NCBI GenBank assembly: GCA_947254375.1
Contig: CAMYCF010000005.1
Coordinates: 18,955 to 82,954 of the forward strand
Length of the DNA: 64,000 nt
From: an uncultured Mobilibacterium sp.
GTDB taxonomy: Bacteria > Bacillota > Clostridia > Peptostreptococcales > Anaerovoracaceae
Direction: 5' to 3'
Position numbers and translations under genes: made by a program. The notes below the pieces were generated by a model. That model made no database searches. It saw only the letters and a program-made list of their open reading frames with translations, and was not told the origin of the DNA. This document shows, one piece after another, positions 50,960 through 59,347 of this stretch (positions are counted from its first letter, which is position 1; each line of letters begins with the position of its first letter).

Positions 50960-51724
50960 ATGATAATATATTTTTCGGCTACGGGGAACAACAAGTACAT
51001 AGCGCAGCGGATACAGGCAGTCAAGGGCGACCGTCTCGTTTCCGTGACAGACTGCATGAAGAACGGGAACTTCGAGCTTGAGCTCTATCTCAACGAAGAC
51101 CTCGGCTTCGTCACGCCTACTTACTTTTACGGGATCCCGTCGATAGTCGAAGATTTTATCGATAAAATGAACCTCATAACGCACGGAAGGCACTACATCT
51201 ACCACGTGCTGTCGTTCGGCACTTTTACCGGCTCGGCCAATAAAATGCTCGACAGGCTTTTGCATAAAAAAGGACTGTCTCTCGACGCTTGCTACGCGGT
51301 AAAAATGGTGGACACCTGGGCCCCTATGTTCGACCTTTCCGATCCCGAGGAAAACCTGAGGCAGACGGAAGCGGCGGACCCGAAGATCGACAACGTCATC
51401 AGGCACATCCTGAAGAAGGACAAGGGTGATTTCAACCGCAACAAGGGGAGCGGCATAATATCGCCGGTGACATACGCGGTCTACAGGCACAGCGCGAGCA
51501 AAACGAGCAATTTCAAGGTAACGCGCGACTGCATCGGATGCGGCCTCTGCGCGGAGCAATGTCCGGTCGGGGCGATAAAAATGTGGGGCGACAGGCCGGC
51601 CTGGGTAAAAAAGAACTGCACCCTGTGCCTCGGCTGCCTTCACCGCTGTCCCGCTTTCGCGATAAGATACGGCGATAAAACGGCGGATCACGGCCAGTTC
51701 GTGAATCCGAAGGTCACGCTGTAG
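50960..51724 (+). CDS. EFR1-family ferredoxin-flavodoxin fusion protein
   Basis: A 254-residue protein. The N-terminal half is a flavodoxin-like FMN domain (IIYFSATGNNKYIAQRI, with the phosphate-binding SATGNNK loop). The C-terminal quarter has two 4Fe-4S motifs: CIGCGLCAEQCP and CTLCLGCLHRCP. EFR1 proteins are found in anaerobes and are thought to shuttle electrons, but substrates are unknown. It is cytoplasmic, without signal or spans. GAGGGGCATGAG lies before the ATG. A bidirectional terminator separates it from the convergent surface-protein pseudogene. Confidence 0.9.
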   Translation: MIIYFSATGNNKYIAQRIQAVKGDRLVSVTDCMKNGNFELELYLNEDLGFVTPTYFYGIPSIVEDFIDKMNLITHGRHYIYHVLSFGTFTGSANKMLDRLLHKKGLSLDACYAVKMVDTWAPMFDLSDPEENLRQTEAADPKIDNVIRHILKKDKGDFNRNKGSGIISPVTYAVYRHSASKTSNFKVTRDCIGCGLCAEQCPVGAIKMWGDRPAWVKKNCTLCLGCLHRCPAFAIRYGDKTADHGQFVNPKVTL

Positions 51725-51804
51725 ACGAAGCAGGTGTTGCAAGTCTGCAGACCGGAACCGTAGGAGTGCGGTCCGAAACCGGAAAAGCTATATAAACAGA
51801 TGTG

Positions 51805-51832
51805 AAAAAGCCCACCTTTCGGTGGGCTTTTT
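51805..51832. terminator. Bidirectional terminator
   Basis: Perfect 12-bp stem AAAAAGCCCACC/GGTGGGCTTTTT with TTTC loop, between convergent genes; works on both strands. Confidence 0.95.
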
Positions 51833-51869
51833 CGGTGGGTTATTTAAGATGGGTAATTGCTTTTTTAGA

Positions 51870-53845
51870 TCAGTTCTCCGATCTTCTTCTCGTGAGCATG
51901 AGTGCAGCTCCTGCGAGCAGGGCGATGCCCGTGAAGTATCCGATAGGAGTCATGTCGCCGGTTTCAGGTGTTGCCGGCTTCTTGTCGTTAGGTTTTACGC
52001 TCGGAGTCTTCTCTTTTTCGATAGCTACGGTCTCTTCGACACTGTTGAGATCTTTGTCTTCAACAATGACGCTTCCGTCTTCCGCATAGAGTGTTTCGAA
52101 TATGACTATCGATTTGCCTGCGAGCTTTGAACCGTCGAGCTTGAACGAAACTATGACATCCTGATTTTCATCATTTGCCGTGAATGGGGTTTCTCCTGTT
52201 ATTGCTTTGCCGTTCTTGTCCTTCAGTTCTTTGCCGGTGCTCTTATCCATGAGAACACCCTTTACAGTGTATTTTGCACCCTTGTCGAGTCCACGCATCA
52301 TGATCTTGTCGTTTATCGTCAGGTTCGCAGCCGGTTTGACCGTTTTCTGGTCGTTACTGAACGCTGCCGTCGTTGAAAGAGTGACGGTACGCTTGGTTAC
52401 CGTTACGGTCTGGCCTTTGTCTTCAAGGTTCTCGTGCTTTGCGATAACGGTATCAGGTGTTGCCCTTTCCGACAGGCTCTCGAACACTACGAGGTCTTTG
52501 CCTCCGAGTTTTGACCCATCGAATTTGAATTCTATCGTCTGCGATTCGTTTCCGCCGGTCGCTGTGAAGGAAGTGCTGACTTTTATCGGTTTTCCTTCGG
52601 CATCCTTGAGAGGAGCGTTGGCGGCTTTGTCCATAAGAGTACCCGTAACCATGTACTCGGTTCCCTTGTCGAGCCCGGTGAAGTCGACCTTGTCGTTGAT
52701 GACGAGATTTTTAGCGGCGACCGCTTCCTTCGTTCCGTCAATAAAATTCGCCGTAGTTCCGAGCGTGAATGTGCGCGCGTTTATCTTTACGGTCTGTCCC
52801 GCATCGTTGATCTATTTGTGGTTCGCGACCTCTTTGTCAGGGGTGCCTTTTTATAGAGAGTTTCGAATACTACGACATCTTTACCCGCGTGAGCGTATCC
52901 GTCGAACTTGAACTCGATTGTCTTCTCTGCATCAGCTTTGTCAGGCTTGAAGCTTGTCTCAGCGGCTATCGGTTTTCCTTCGGCATCCTTGAGAGGAGCG
53001 TTTGTGGCTTTGTCCATGAGGACACCTTTTACGGTGTATTCTTTGGTCGTATCGAGGCCGGTCATGCTGACCTTGTCGTTGACGGTCATGTTGTGCGAAG
53101 CCGTAGCTTCTTTGGCATCGCCGTCGAAAGTAGCTGTCGTGCTTACCGTAGGCTTAGGCGCAGGAGTTTTCTTAACGACGCTAAAATATCCCACAACCTG
53201 AGTGTTTTTAGGAGTAGCCGCTTTTTCAAAAATCTTTACGGTACCGTAATAGTCGGACTTATTATCCTGATAGTACTTCTCGGCCTTAGCAAAAATAGCA
53301 TTTTGTTCTTCGGCCGACGGTGTCACAACGCCGCTGCCATTACCAAGTACTGCAGCATCATATCCATACGCACCTTGGGCATGAGAGTTGCCGGCGTGCC
53401 AACCGTGCTTTGAAAGCACCCTCCATACCCATACCTGTTTATATGCAACGAGTTGAGCTTTGTCCGAAATTTCGCTTTCGGTGTCAAAATAATTAATGCC
53501 GAGGGCCGCCTCGTCAACGCAGTCTGCCGGCATAGCAGGCTTATACGTCGCGAGATCCGCTTCTTCATATTTGAGATTATTCGCATTGGCCGGCAATCCA
53601 ACTGTCGGGTCCAGACACAGAACATGGAGTTCTCCGCCCGGGTAACCCGTGAATGAGAGATCGCTGAAACGGTCTTTGGTTGCGTTAGCAGGGGATCTGT
53701 TGATCGTGAATTGATTAAGCGTTACCTGCTTAAGCGGATAAGTCCCGCCGTCAGCATACGCATTGATCATAGGCATATATGAAAACACGATCATAAAGCC
53801 TAAGATGAAACTGAATCCCTTTTTTGGGAATATTTTGCGCTTCAT
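51870..53845 (-). pseudogene. Broken VaFE-repeat wall-anchored surface protein gene
   Basis: Starts at 53845 with a signal peptide (KGFSFILGFMIVFSYMPMINA), then a ~180-residue Cys-poor domain and beta-sandwich VaFE repeats (KYTVKGVLMDKSTGKEL type) of about 110 residues. The last repeats, the spacer and the sorting signal TPETGD with hydrophobic span and RRR tail lie in another frame and end at 51870. The reading frame shifts near 52846-52853 (run of A in the coding strand). In the second frame an in-frame TAG at 52812-52814 also interrupts GTPDKEVANHK...INDAGQTV. So two lesions break one ~650-residue protein. It would have been a pilin-like adhesin anchored by a sortase. No sortase is in the window. 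Confidence 0.88.
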
Positions 53846-53942
53846 TAGGCTGCCCTTTCCTTATTATGAAATTTTCTTGTAAATATTGTAAAAACGTACA
53901 ATTCACACCGATATAATATCATCCAACCATTCATACTTCAAC

Positions 53943-53967
53943 AAAAAACTCATCGAATCCGATGAGT
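53943..53967 (-). terminator. Minus-strand terminator upstream of the VaFE gene
   Basis: Perfect stem ACTCATCG/CGATGAGT with a four-base loop, followed on the minus strand by six T. It lies 98 bases before the pseudogene start, so it ends some transcript from 53970-54180 or attenuates readthrough. Confidence 0.75.
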
Positions 53968-54181
53968 CGAATAGAATTGCATACGATGTTATATTGCAAA
54001 ATACAGCAAAAAACCCCCGAAACTTTGACGGACCGGTTTGAAAGAATAACAACATATTGTGCTTATGCAAAAAATGCGAAAACAAAAATTGTATCAAAAA
54101 AAGAACAATCCTATTTGTGGTGTTTTATAAGATAAAACATACGGTACTGCGTTAAACAATATAAGCGATATATAGCGTAAT

Positions 54182-54207
54182 AAAAAGGTACGGGATACAC
54201 CCGTACC
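54182..54207 (-). terminator. Terminator of the lysine-transporter gene
   Basis: On the minus strand GGTACGGG/CCCGTACC stem with a five-base loop and a TTTTT tail. Confidence 0.88.
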
Positions 54208-54298
54208 GAATGTCGTTATTTGAGCTTATGTGTATATAAATACGGGATGTATAACTACTGCATAGTCTTTAGTAAAAAGCCCGGATATAAAATGCATC

Positions 54299-55933
54299 TT
54301 AACCCTCTGCCGGCACCGCGTTCGAAACTCCGAACTTCGCCTTGATGACTTTGAGGGTGATGATCATGATCGCGATACCGATAGGGAGCGAGATCAGTGC
54401 GCTCTTCGTGAATCCCGCGATTATGTACGTTACGAATGCTACCGCCATTACCGTCATCGCGTAAGGGAACTGGGTCTCTACGTGGCTGAGGTGGTGGCAC
54501 GCAGCTCCTGCGGACGACATGATCGTCGTATCCGAAATAGGTGAGCAGTGGTCTCCGCAGACTCCGCCGGCCATGCACGCCGAGATGACGATGATGGTCA
54601 TCTTAGGGTCGCCTTCCGTTATAGCAAGGGCGATCGGGATAAGAATCCCGAACGTTCCCCACGATGTTCCGGACGCAATGCCGAGACCGCATGCGATGAG
54701 GAAGATGATGGCAGGGAAGAGATCTACGAATCCGCTTCCGAGACCCTGAACGTGTTTGGCTACGAAAGGCGCAAGGCCGAGACTGTCCGTCATCGCCTTG
54801 AGCGACCATGCGAGCGTCAGCACCAGGATCGGCGAAACCATCGATTTGAAACCTTCAGGCACGCAGTTCATGCATTCCGTAAAAGAGATGACTCCCGTGA
54901 CCGAGTAAAAGATGATCGTGATTATCAGCGCCGTGATGCTTCCCGTTGCGAGCGCCTTCGAAGCGTCGCAGTTCGCGAACGCATTCACGAACGATTCGCC
55001 CTTGAAGAATCCGCCTGTGTATATCATTCCGATGACGCAGCTTATGACGAGCACGATTATCGGGAAAACGAGATTCCTGACTTTGCCGTCGGTGCGGGAA
55101 GTCTCCTGCGCTTTTGCCGCTTCGATCGCCGCCTGATCTTTTACCGTGAAAAGATCGCCTTTCAGCGCGTTCTGCTCATACATCGCCATCTTCGAGTAGT
55201 CAAAGTCCATGATAACGAGAGCGAACATCATAAGTATGGTAAAAAGTGCGTAGAAGTTGAAAGGTATCGCCCTGATAAAAACGGTCAGCCCGTTTTGACC
55301 TTTTACGAAACCGCTTACGGCCGCCGCCCACGACGATATAGGGGCGAGGATGCAGACCGGAGCCGCGGTCGCGTCGATCAGGTACGCGAGCTTAGCCCTC
55401 GATACGTTGTATCTGTCGGTTATCGGCTTCATTACGCTGCCTACGGTGAGGCAGTTGAAATAGTCGTCTACGAAGATCAGGATGCCGAGCAGTATTACCG
55501 CGATCTGCGAGCTCTGTCTCGTTTTGAACTTGGTCGCCGCCCATTCGCCGAAGGCTTTTGACCCTCCGGACAGGTTCATCATTGCGACGAACATCCCGAG
55601 TATTACGAGGAAAACGAGTATCCCTACATTGTACGAATCGGCAAGCGATGCGATGATACCTCCGGACATGAGCTGTGTAAGCGTGCCCGAGAAATCGGCT
55701 CCCGCGTAAAGGATCGCCCCCGTCAGAACGCCGAGGAACAGCGAGCTGTAGACCTCTTTAGTGATGAGTGCAAGCGCTATCGCCACGAGCGGCGGCAGTA
55801 CCGACCAGCCTGTCGCATAGAGAGCGGGGTGGCTTTCCTTTTCCGCGCCGAACGTCATCATCGTCATGGATGCGACAATGAGAGCGGCGAGCCCGAAGGC
55901 GAACAGCAATCTTCTTCTGTTCAAGACTTTCAT
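54299..55933 (-). CDS. lysW: NhaC-family transporter under lysine riboswitch control, probable lysine permease (LysW type)
   Basis: A 544-residue membrane protein with about 12 spans of the NhaC family. Motifs include VDDYFNCLTVGSVMKPI, RAKLAYLIDATAAPVCILAPISSW, SGTSWGTFGILIP and GDHCSPISDTTIMSSAGA. A clear lysine riboswitch with a terminator lies immediately upstream. Such NhaC-type genes with L-boxes have been proposed to be lysine transporters, so lysine uptake is more likely than Na+/H+ exchange. Lysine binding should stop transcription when lysine is abundant. Start ATG 55933 follows GGAGGT with eight bases between; an upstream TTG at 55948 would overlap that site. The first ~30 residues look like a signal anchor. 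Confidence 0.88.
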   Translation of the reverse strand: MKVLNRRRLLFAFGLAALIVASMTMMTFGAEKESHPALYATGWSVLPPLVAIALALITKEVYSSLFLGVLTGAILYAGADFSGTLTQLMSGGIIASLADSYNVGILVFLVILGMFVAMMNLSGGSKAFGEWAATKFKTRQSSQIAVILLGILIFVDDYFNCLTVGSVMKPITDRYNVSRAKLAYLIDATAAPVCILAPISSWAAAVSGFVKGQNGLTVFIRAIPFNFYALFTILMMFALVIMDFDYSKMAMYEQNALKGDLFTVKDQAAIEAAKAQETSRTDGKVRNLVFPIIVLVISCVIGMIYTGGFFKGESFVNAFANCDASKALATGSITALIITIIFYSVTGVISFTECMNCVPEGFKSMVSPILVLTLAWSLKAMTDSLGLAPFVAKHVQGLGSGFVDLFPAIIFLIACGLGIASGTSWGTFGILIPIALAITEGDPKMTIIVISACMAGGVCGDHCSPISDTTIMSSAGAACHHLSHVETQFPYAMTVMAVAFVTYIIAGFTKSALISLPIGIAIMIITLKVIKAKFGVSNAVPAEG

Positions 55934-55956
55934 TTTTATTACCTCCAAAAAATTTT

Positions 55957-55992
55957 AAAAACCATGAACAACGTGTTGAAACGTATCCATGG
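55957..55992 (-). terminator. Riboswitch-controlled terminator
   Basis: CCATG (55992-55988) and CATGG (55966-55962) enclose a smaller ACGT/ACGT stem, followed on the minus strand by TTTTT. It lies 33 bases after the riboswitch aptamer and just before the Shine-Dalgarno, the position expected for the expression platform. Confidence 0.75.
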
Positions 55993-56024
55993 CCGGCTGT
56001 GCAAAAAATGTGTCTCGAACCATT

Positions 56025-56190
56025 GATAGCGCTTCACATAGCAATGCTGATGTGACAGTTCGTCATATATTCTATGACGGCCCAGGCTCGCGTACCGGGA
56101 TACGCGCCCTTCGGCGGATCTGCCTTTCGCTCGCCGCAGCCTTCCCGAGGCTGTCGCGACGAGGTACTGATCGTCTCCGCGACCTCTATC
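56025..56190 (-). ncRNA. Lysine riboswitch (L-box)
   Basis: Read on the minus strand from 56190. The P1 stem is GATAG/CTATC (56190-56186 with 56029-56025). The conserved core is present: AGAGGTCGCG at the 5' end, ATCAGTA, a stem GCCTCGGGAAGGCT, GCGAAAGG, GCCGAAGG, CTGTCACA and TGTGAAGCGCTATC at the 3' end. These are the invariant elements of the L-box aptamer, in order. Known riboswitches of this class bind lysine and control lysine synthesis or transport. The downstream gene here is an NhaC-type transporter. Confidence 0.94.
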
Positions 56191-56221
56191 GTGTCAAGCA
56201 TTATTCATAAGGTTTGAACCT

Positions 56222-56250
56222 ATTAAAACGCAGCGTCACCAAAAAGTCAA
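56222..56250 (-). promoter_or_regulatory. Promoter of the riboswitch transcript
   Basis: Minus strand: TTGACT (56250-56245), 17 bases, TTTAAT (56227-56222), about 30 bases before the aptamer. Confidence 0.8.
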
Positions 56251-56417
56251 GCAATTTTTAGGAAATTTACAAAGAATTTTCCGAAAAGTCGGTTTTTTAG
56301 TAAAAACCCCCAACGGAAAAAGCCCCACGTCCGATCCCGGCGGGCAGGTCACTTTTTGCGCGCCTCTGATTGTAAGAGGGGCGGCTTAAGGGTAAAATGT
56401 ACTCGGAGGTGAGGACC

Positions 56418-57143
56418 ATGGCGAAGTATTCGGGTGAGGAAGTTCTCGATAAAATCAGAAAACACAGGGAGGCGAACGGCCTTTCGGGCAATCGCTTTGA
56501 TTTGCGCGAGTCGGAGATAACAGGGGGCGACCTCTCGGGTGCGGACCTTCGGAACATCGACTTTTTCGGATCCACCTTCGACGGCGTAGACTTAAGGAAC
56601 GCCGACTTCGACAACTGCAACCTGCACAAGGTCTGGTTCAAGGACTGCATAATGCCGGGCGTAAAACTCACGAACAGCGATGTGGCCGAGGCGATGATGC
56701 GCCACATGGATCTCACGGGTGCCGATTTCTCCGGTTCGAACTTCCACAGGGCGCTCCTCGAATACACTACGCTCGACGGCGTCAAAGACGATGAGAATAC
56801 GAAGTTCTTCAGGAATTACTGTCCTGAAGAGGGGCCTTTCGTCGCATGGAAATGCTGCACGGAACTTCGTGTCGTACAGCTCCTCGTGCCGGCGGATGCG
56901 AAGCGGTGCTCCGCGACGGGGGAGACGTGCAGATGCAGCAAGGCAAAGGTCCTGTCGATAAAAAGCGTGGACGAGACCGTCTCTTACGACTGGGCCCAGT
57001 CGACGGTCGACCCGGACTTCTACTATGAAGTCGGGAAATGGGTGTACCCGAGCTATTTCCAGGAGGACCGCTGGATGGATTCGTCGGCGGGGATACACTT
57101 TTTTATGACGCGTGAAGAGGCCGTAGCGTATCAGATGAGATAA
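56418..57143 (+). CDS. Pentapeptide-repeat protein with DUF5758 C-terminal domain
   Basis: A 241-residue protein. Residues ~30-115 carry pentapeptide repeats of A(D/N)Lxx type (GADLRNIDFFGSTFDGVDLRN), forming a right-handed quadrilateral helix. The C-terminal ~110 residues show the DUF5758-like pattern VAWKCCTELRVVQLLVPADAKRCSATGETCRCSKAKVL with paired Cys, ending in a Trp/Tyr-rich segment. The role is unknown; some pentapeptide proteins mimic DNA and inhibit gyrase, but nothing here points to that. ATG 56418 follows GGAGGTGA (56405-56412). It is followed by a terminator and convergent panS. Confidence 0.85.
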   Translation: MAKYSGEEVLDKIRKHREANGLSGNRFDLRESEITGGDLSGADLRNIDFFGSTFDGVDLRNADFDNCNLHKVWFKDCIMPGVKLTNSDVAEAMMRHMDLTGADFSGSNFHRALLEYTTLDGVKDDENTKFFRNYCPEEGPFVAWKCCTELRVVQLLVPADAKRCSATGETCRCSKAKVLSIKSVDETVSYDWAQSTVDPDFYYEVGKWVYPSYFQEDRWMDSSAGIHFFMTREEAVAYQMR

Positions 57144-57174
57144 AAATCAGAAATACCGAAAGATATATATATAG

Positions 57175-57204
57175 AAGGCTGCCGCTTTTATGTGACAGCC
57201 TTTT
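57175..57204 (+). terminator. Terminator after the pentapeptide gene
   Basis: Stem AAGGCTG/CAGCCTT around a 14-base loop followed by TT. Also lies downstream of the convergent transporter gene. Confidence 0.65.
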
Positions 57205-57233
57205 GCGTAAAAAATCATTCGGCGCATTGCCGG

Positions 57234-58172
57234 TCATTCGTCATCCGCATGTCTCTCCCGCACTGCCGCAAAAGCCGATCCCGCGAGGTTGTGCCAGACG
57301 CTGAAAACGGCACCCGGCAGAGTGGCGAGCGGTGACGCCGCAAAATTGACGGTCGCGAGCGATATCGCAAGTCCGCTGTTCTGCATGCCGACTTCGATCG
57401 CGATCGCGGTCGATTTTTTGTAGTCCGTTTTTATCATGCGGGCAACGAGCAGGCCGAGCGCCATGCCGACGAGGTTGTGAATCGCTACGACGGCGATGAC
57501 GGTGAACCCGCCGGCGAAAATTTTATCGCGGTTCGTCGCGACGATGCCCGCGATTATGAGTGTTATAGCGGCGACCGATATCAGCGGAAGCGCATCGTAC
57601 GCCTTCTCGACGTGCGAGCTGAAGAGCTTGTTCGCGAGGATGCCGAGGAGGACCGGGATAAGTATTATTTTTACGACCGTTATGACCATGGCGATCAAAG
57701 AGACGCTGACCCATTTTCCCGCCAGGGCGTACACCAGAAGAGGCGTCGCGAGCGGAGAGATCAGCGTCGACACTATCGTCATTCCGACTGAAAGGGGAAC
57801 GTCGCCTTTTGCTATATACGTTATGACATTACTTGCGGTTCCTCCCGGGCAGCAACCGACGAGGATGACGCCGAGTGCTATGTCAGAAGGGAGGTGCATA
57901 GCCGTGCAGAGGACCCACGCGGTGAGCGGCATGACGGTGTACTGGGCGATGACGCCCGCGATCACTTCTTTCGGGTGTGAAAACACAACCCTGAAATCGT
58001 CAGCGCTTATCGTGAGTCCCATGCCGAACATCGCCGTTCCGAGAAAGACGGCAGTGTACCGCACCGCCCACGCAAAGAACGCGGGGCGGATGAACGCGAG
58101 GACCGAGAAAGCGATTATTATCAAACTTATATTCTTGGTCAGCGCATATGACAGGGATTTCAGCTTCTCCAT
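57234..58172 (-). CDS. panS: BASS-family transporter next to panC, probable (keto)pantoate transporter PanS
   Basis: A 312-residue membrane protein of the bile acid:sodium symporter family with about ten spans. Diagnostic features are GMGLTISADDF, the GGTASNVITYIAKGDVPLSVGMT segment with the Na+-site residues, and GMQNSGLAISLA. Bacterial BASS proteins rarely carry bile acids. The Salmonella PanS protein of this family takes up ketopantoate or pantoate. Here the gene lies four bases after panC in the same operon, so pantoate or ketopantoate is the most likely substrate. This is an inference from context; no direct evidence is visible. The stop converges on the pentapeptide gene. Confidence 0.8.
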   Translation of the reverse strand: MEKLKSLSYALTKNISLIIIAFSVLAFIRPAFFAWAVRYTAVFLGTAMFGMGLTISADDFRVVFSHPKEVIAGVIAQYTVMPLTAWVLCTAMHLPSDIALGVILVGCCPGGTASNVITYIAKGDVPLSVGMTIVSTLISPLATPLLVYALAGKWVSVSLIAMVITVVKIILIPVLLGILANKLFSSHVEKAYDALPLISVAAITLIIAGIVATNRDKIFAGGFTVIAVVAIHNLVGMALGLLVARMIKTDYKKSTAIAIEVGMQNSGLAISLATVNFAASPLATLPGAVFSVWHNLAGSAFAAVRERHADDE

Positions 58173-58176
58173 GGCG

Positions 58177-59019
58177 CTACCTCGCCTTGAAGGTGAAATT
58201 GTCTATGAGGCGGGTGCTGCCGATGTATACGGCTATCGCCACGAGAACATCCCTTTCTATCGTTTCGACCGGTTCTATCGTTTCGGAGTCGACGACGCTC
58301 GCGTAGCCGATCTTTGCGAGCGGCTCAGCATCGATGACGCTTTTTATCGCGTCCGTGACCTCTGCGGCGGGGATGCCGGTTTTTATGACTTTTTTACCGG
58401 CTTCGAGACCGCGGCTCAGGCAAAGCGCCGCTTTTCTCTCCTCGGCATTGAGGTAATTGTTGCGTGACGATTTCGCGAGACCGTCTTTTTCGCGCACTAT
58501 AGGGCAGCCGATGATATCGATGTCGAAGTTGAGGTCGGAGACCATTTTACGGACGATCGCGAGTTGCTGCGCGTCCTTTTCACCGAAGTAAGCGCGGTCC
58601 GGAGTAATTATATTGAAGAGTTTCGATACGACTGTGCAGACTCCGCGGAAATGGATCGGACGGCTCGCGCCGCAAAGGTTCTTTGAGAGCCCCTCGACGC
58701 TGACGTACGTCTTGTGGTCGCGGTACATCTCCTCCGGATCCGGGCAAAAAATCAAATCGACCCCCAGCTCTTCGCACAGCCTTTTATCGGCTTCGAATGT
58801 GCGCGGATAGCTGTCGAGGTCTTCGCTCGGCCCGAACTGCGTAGGGTTCAGGAAAACGGAAACGATAACGACATCGTTCTGTTCCCTGCATTTTTTGATA
58901 AGTGAAGCGTGCCCCTCGTGGAGACACCCCATGGTAGGTACAAGCCCGACGGTCCTGTCCTCTTTCTTCTGAGACTGCGCAAACGCGCGCGCCTCGGATA
59001 CTGTCTTTGCGATCAGCAT
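58177..59019 (-). CDS. panC: Pantothenate synthetase (pantoate--beta-alanine ligase)
   Basis: A 280-residue nucleotidyltransferase-superfamily ligase joining pantoate and beta-alanine to make pantothenate. Motifs: VGLVPTMGCLHEGHASLI (HxGH variant HEGH), NPTQFGPSEDLDSYPR, FRGVCTVVSKLFNI, YFGEKDAQQL and KSSRNNYLN. ATG 59019 follows GAGAGGAAG; an upstream in-frame ATG at 59079 would add 20 residues not seen in the family. No panB or panD is in the window; the adjacent transporter may supply pantoate instead. It has an extended -10 promoter at 59122. Confidence 0.94.
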   Translation of the reverse strand: MLIAKTVSEARAFAQSQKKEDRTVGLVPTMGCLHEGHASLIKKCREQNDVVIVSVFLNPTQFGPSEDLDSYPRTFEADKRLCEELGVDLIFCPDPEEMYRDHKTYVSVEGLSKNLCGASRPIHFRGVCTVVSKLFNIITPDRAYFGEKDAQQLAIVRKMVSDLNFDIDIIGCPIVREKDGLAKSSRNNYLNAEERKAALCLSRGLEAGKKVIKTGIPAAEVTDAIKSVIDAEPLAKIGYASVVDSETIEPVETIERDVLVAIAVYIGSTRLIDNFTFKAR

Positions 59020-59121
59020 TTTACTTCCTCTCTTTCGTAAAAAAATGAAAATTCGGAAGATAGATTTTTCCCTATTCAATTATAAAAAGTATAGTTTTTG
59101 GCAAATACTATCTCCGCGGAC

Positions 59122-59130
59122 ATTATAGCA
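59122..59130 (-). promoter_or_regulatory. panC promoter (extended -10)
   Basis: Minus strand TGCTATAAT. Confidence 0.65.
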
Positions 59131-59268
59131 CAGGTCGATAATTCGCGTATGTAAAATGTGAAAATTTTGTATTTAAGCCCGCAAAACAGGCGATAAAAGG
59201 GGTTGAGCGCGGCGCATATATCCCCCCTAAAACATAGGAATTTCAAGGCTTTTAGGGATTATTAAAAT

Positions 59269-59297
59269 TTGACATAAAGTAAACGCTTGTGTATAAT
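59269..59297 (+). promoter_or_regulatory. Consensus promoter of iorAB
   Basis: TTGACA (59269-59274), 17 bases, TATAAT (59292-59297): a perfect sigma-A match, consistent with strong expression. Confidence 0.93.
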
Positions 59298-59347
59298 ACT
59301 TGGAGACATAAAAAAGCCGTATTGCTTTTAAGTAAGGAGGTCAATAG

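Larger units (their letters stand above)
53846..54298. other. AT-rich 453-base non-coding region
   Basis: No gene with a ribosome site on either strand. It holds a terminator-like hairpin on the minus strand (53943-53967), a perfect AT-rich inverted repeat TGTTTTAT/ATAAAACA (54121-54139) and the lysine-transporter terminator (54182-54207). Its AT richness differs from the surrounding coding sequence. Confidence 0.7.
59020..59347. other. Divergent promoter region between panC and iorA
   Basis: Contains the panC extended -10 (59122-59130, minus), about 130 bases without recognisable elements, and the consensus iorA promoter (59269-59297). Confidence 0.75.

Noticed and set aside
53903..54097. 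64-codon minus-strand frame in the AT-rich spacer
   Set aside because: No ribosome site, spans a terminator hairpin, and has no recognisable features.
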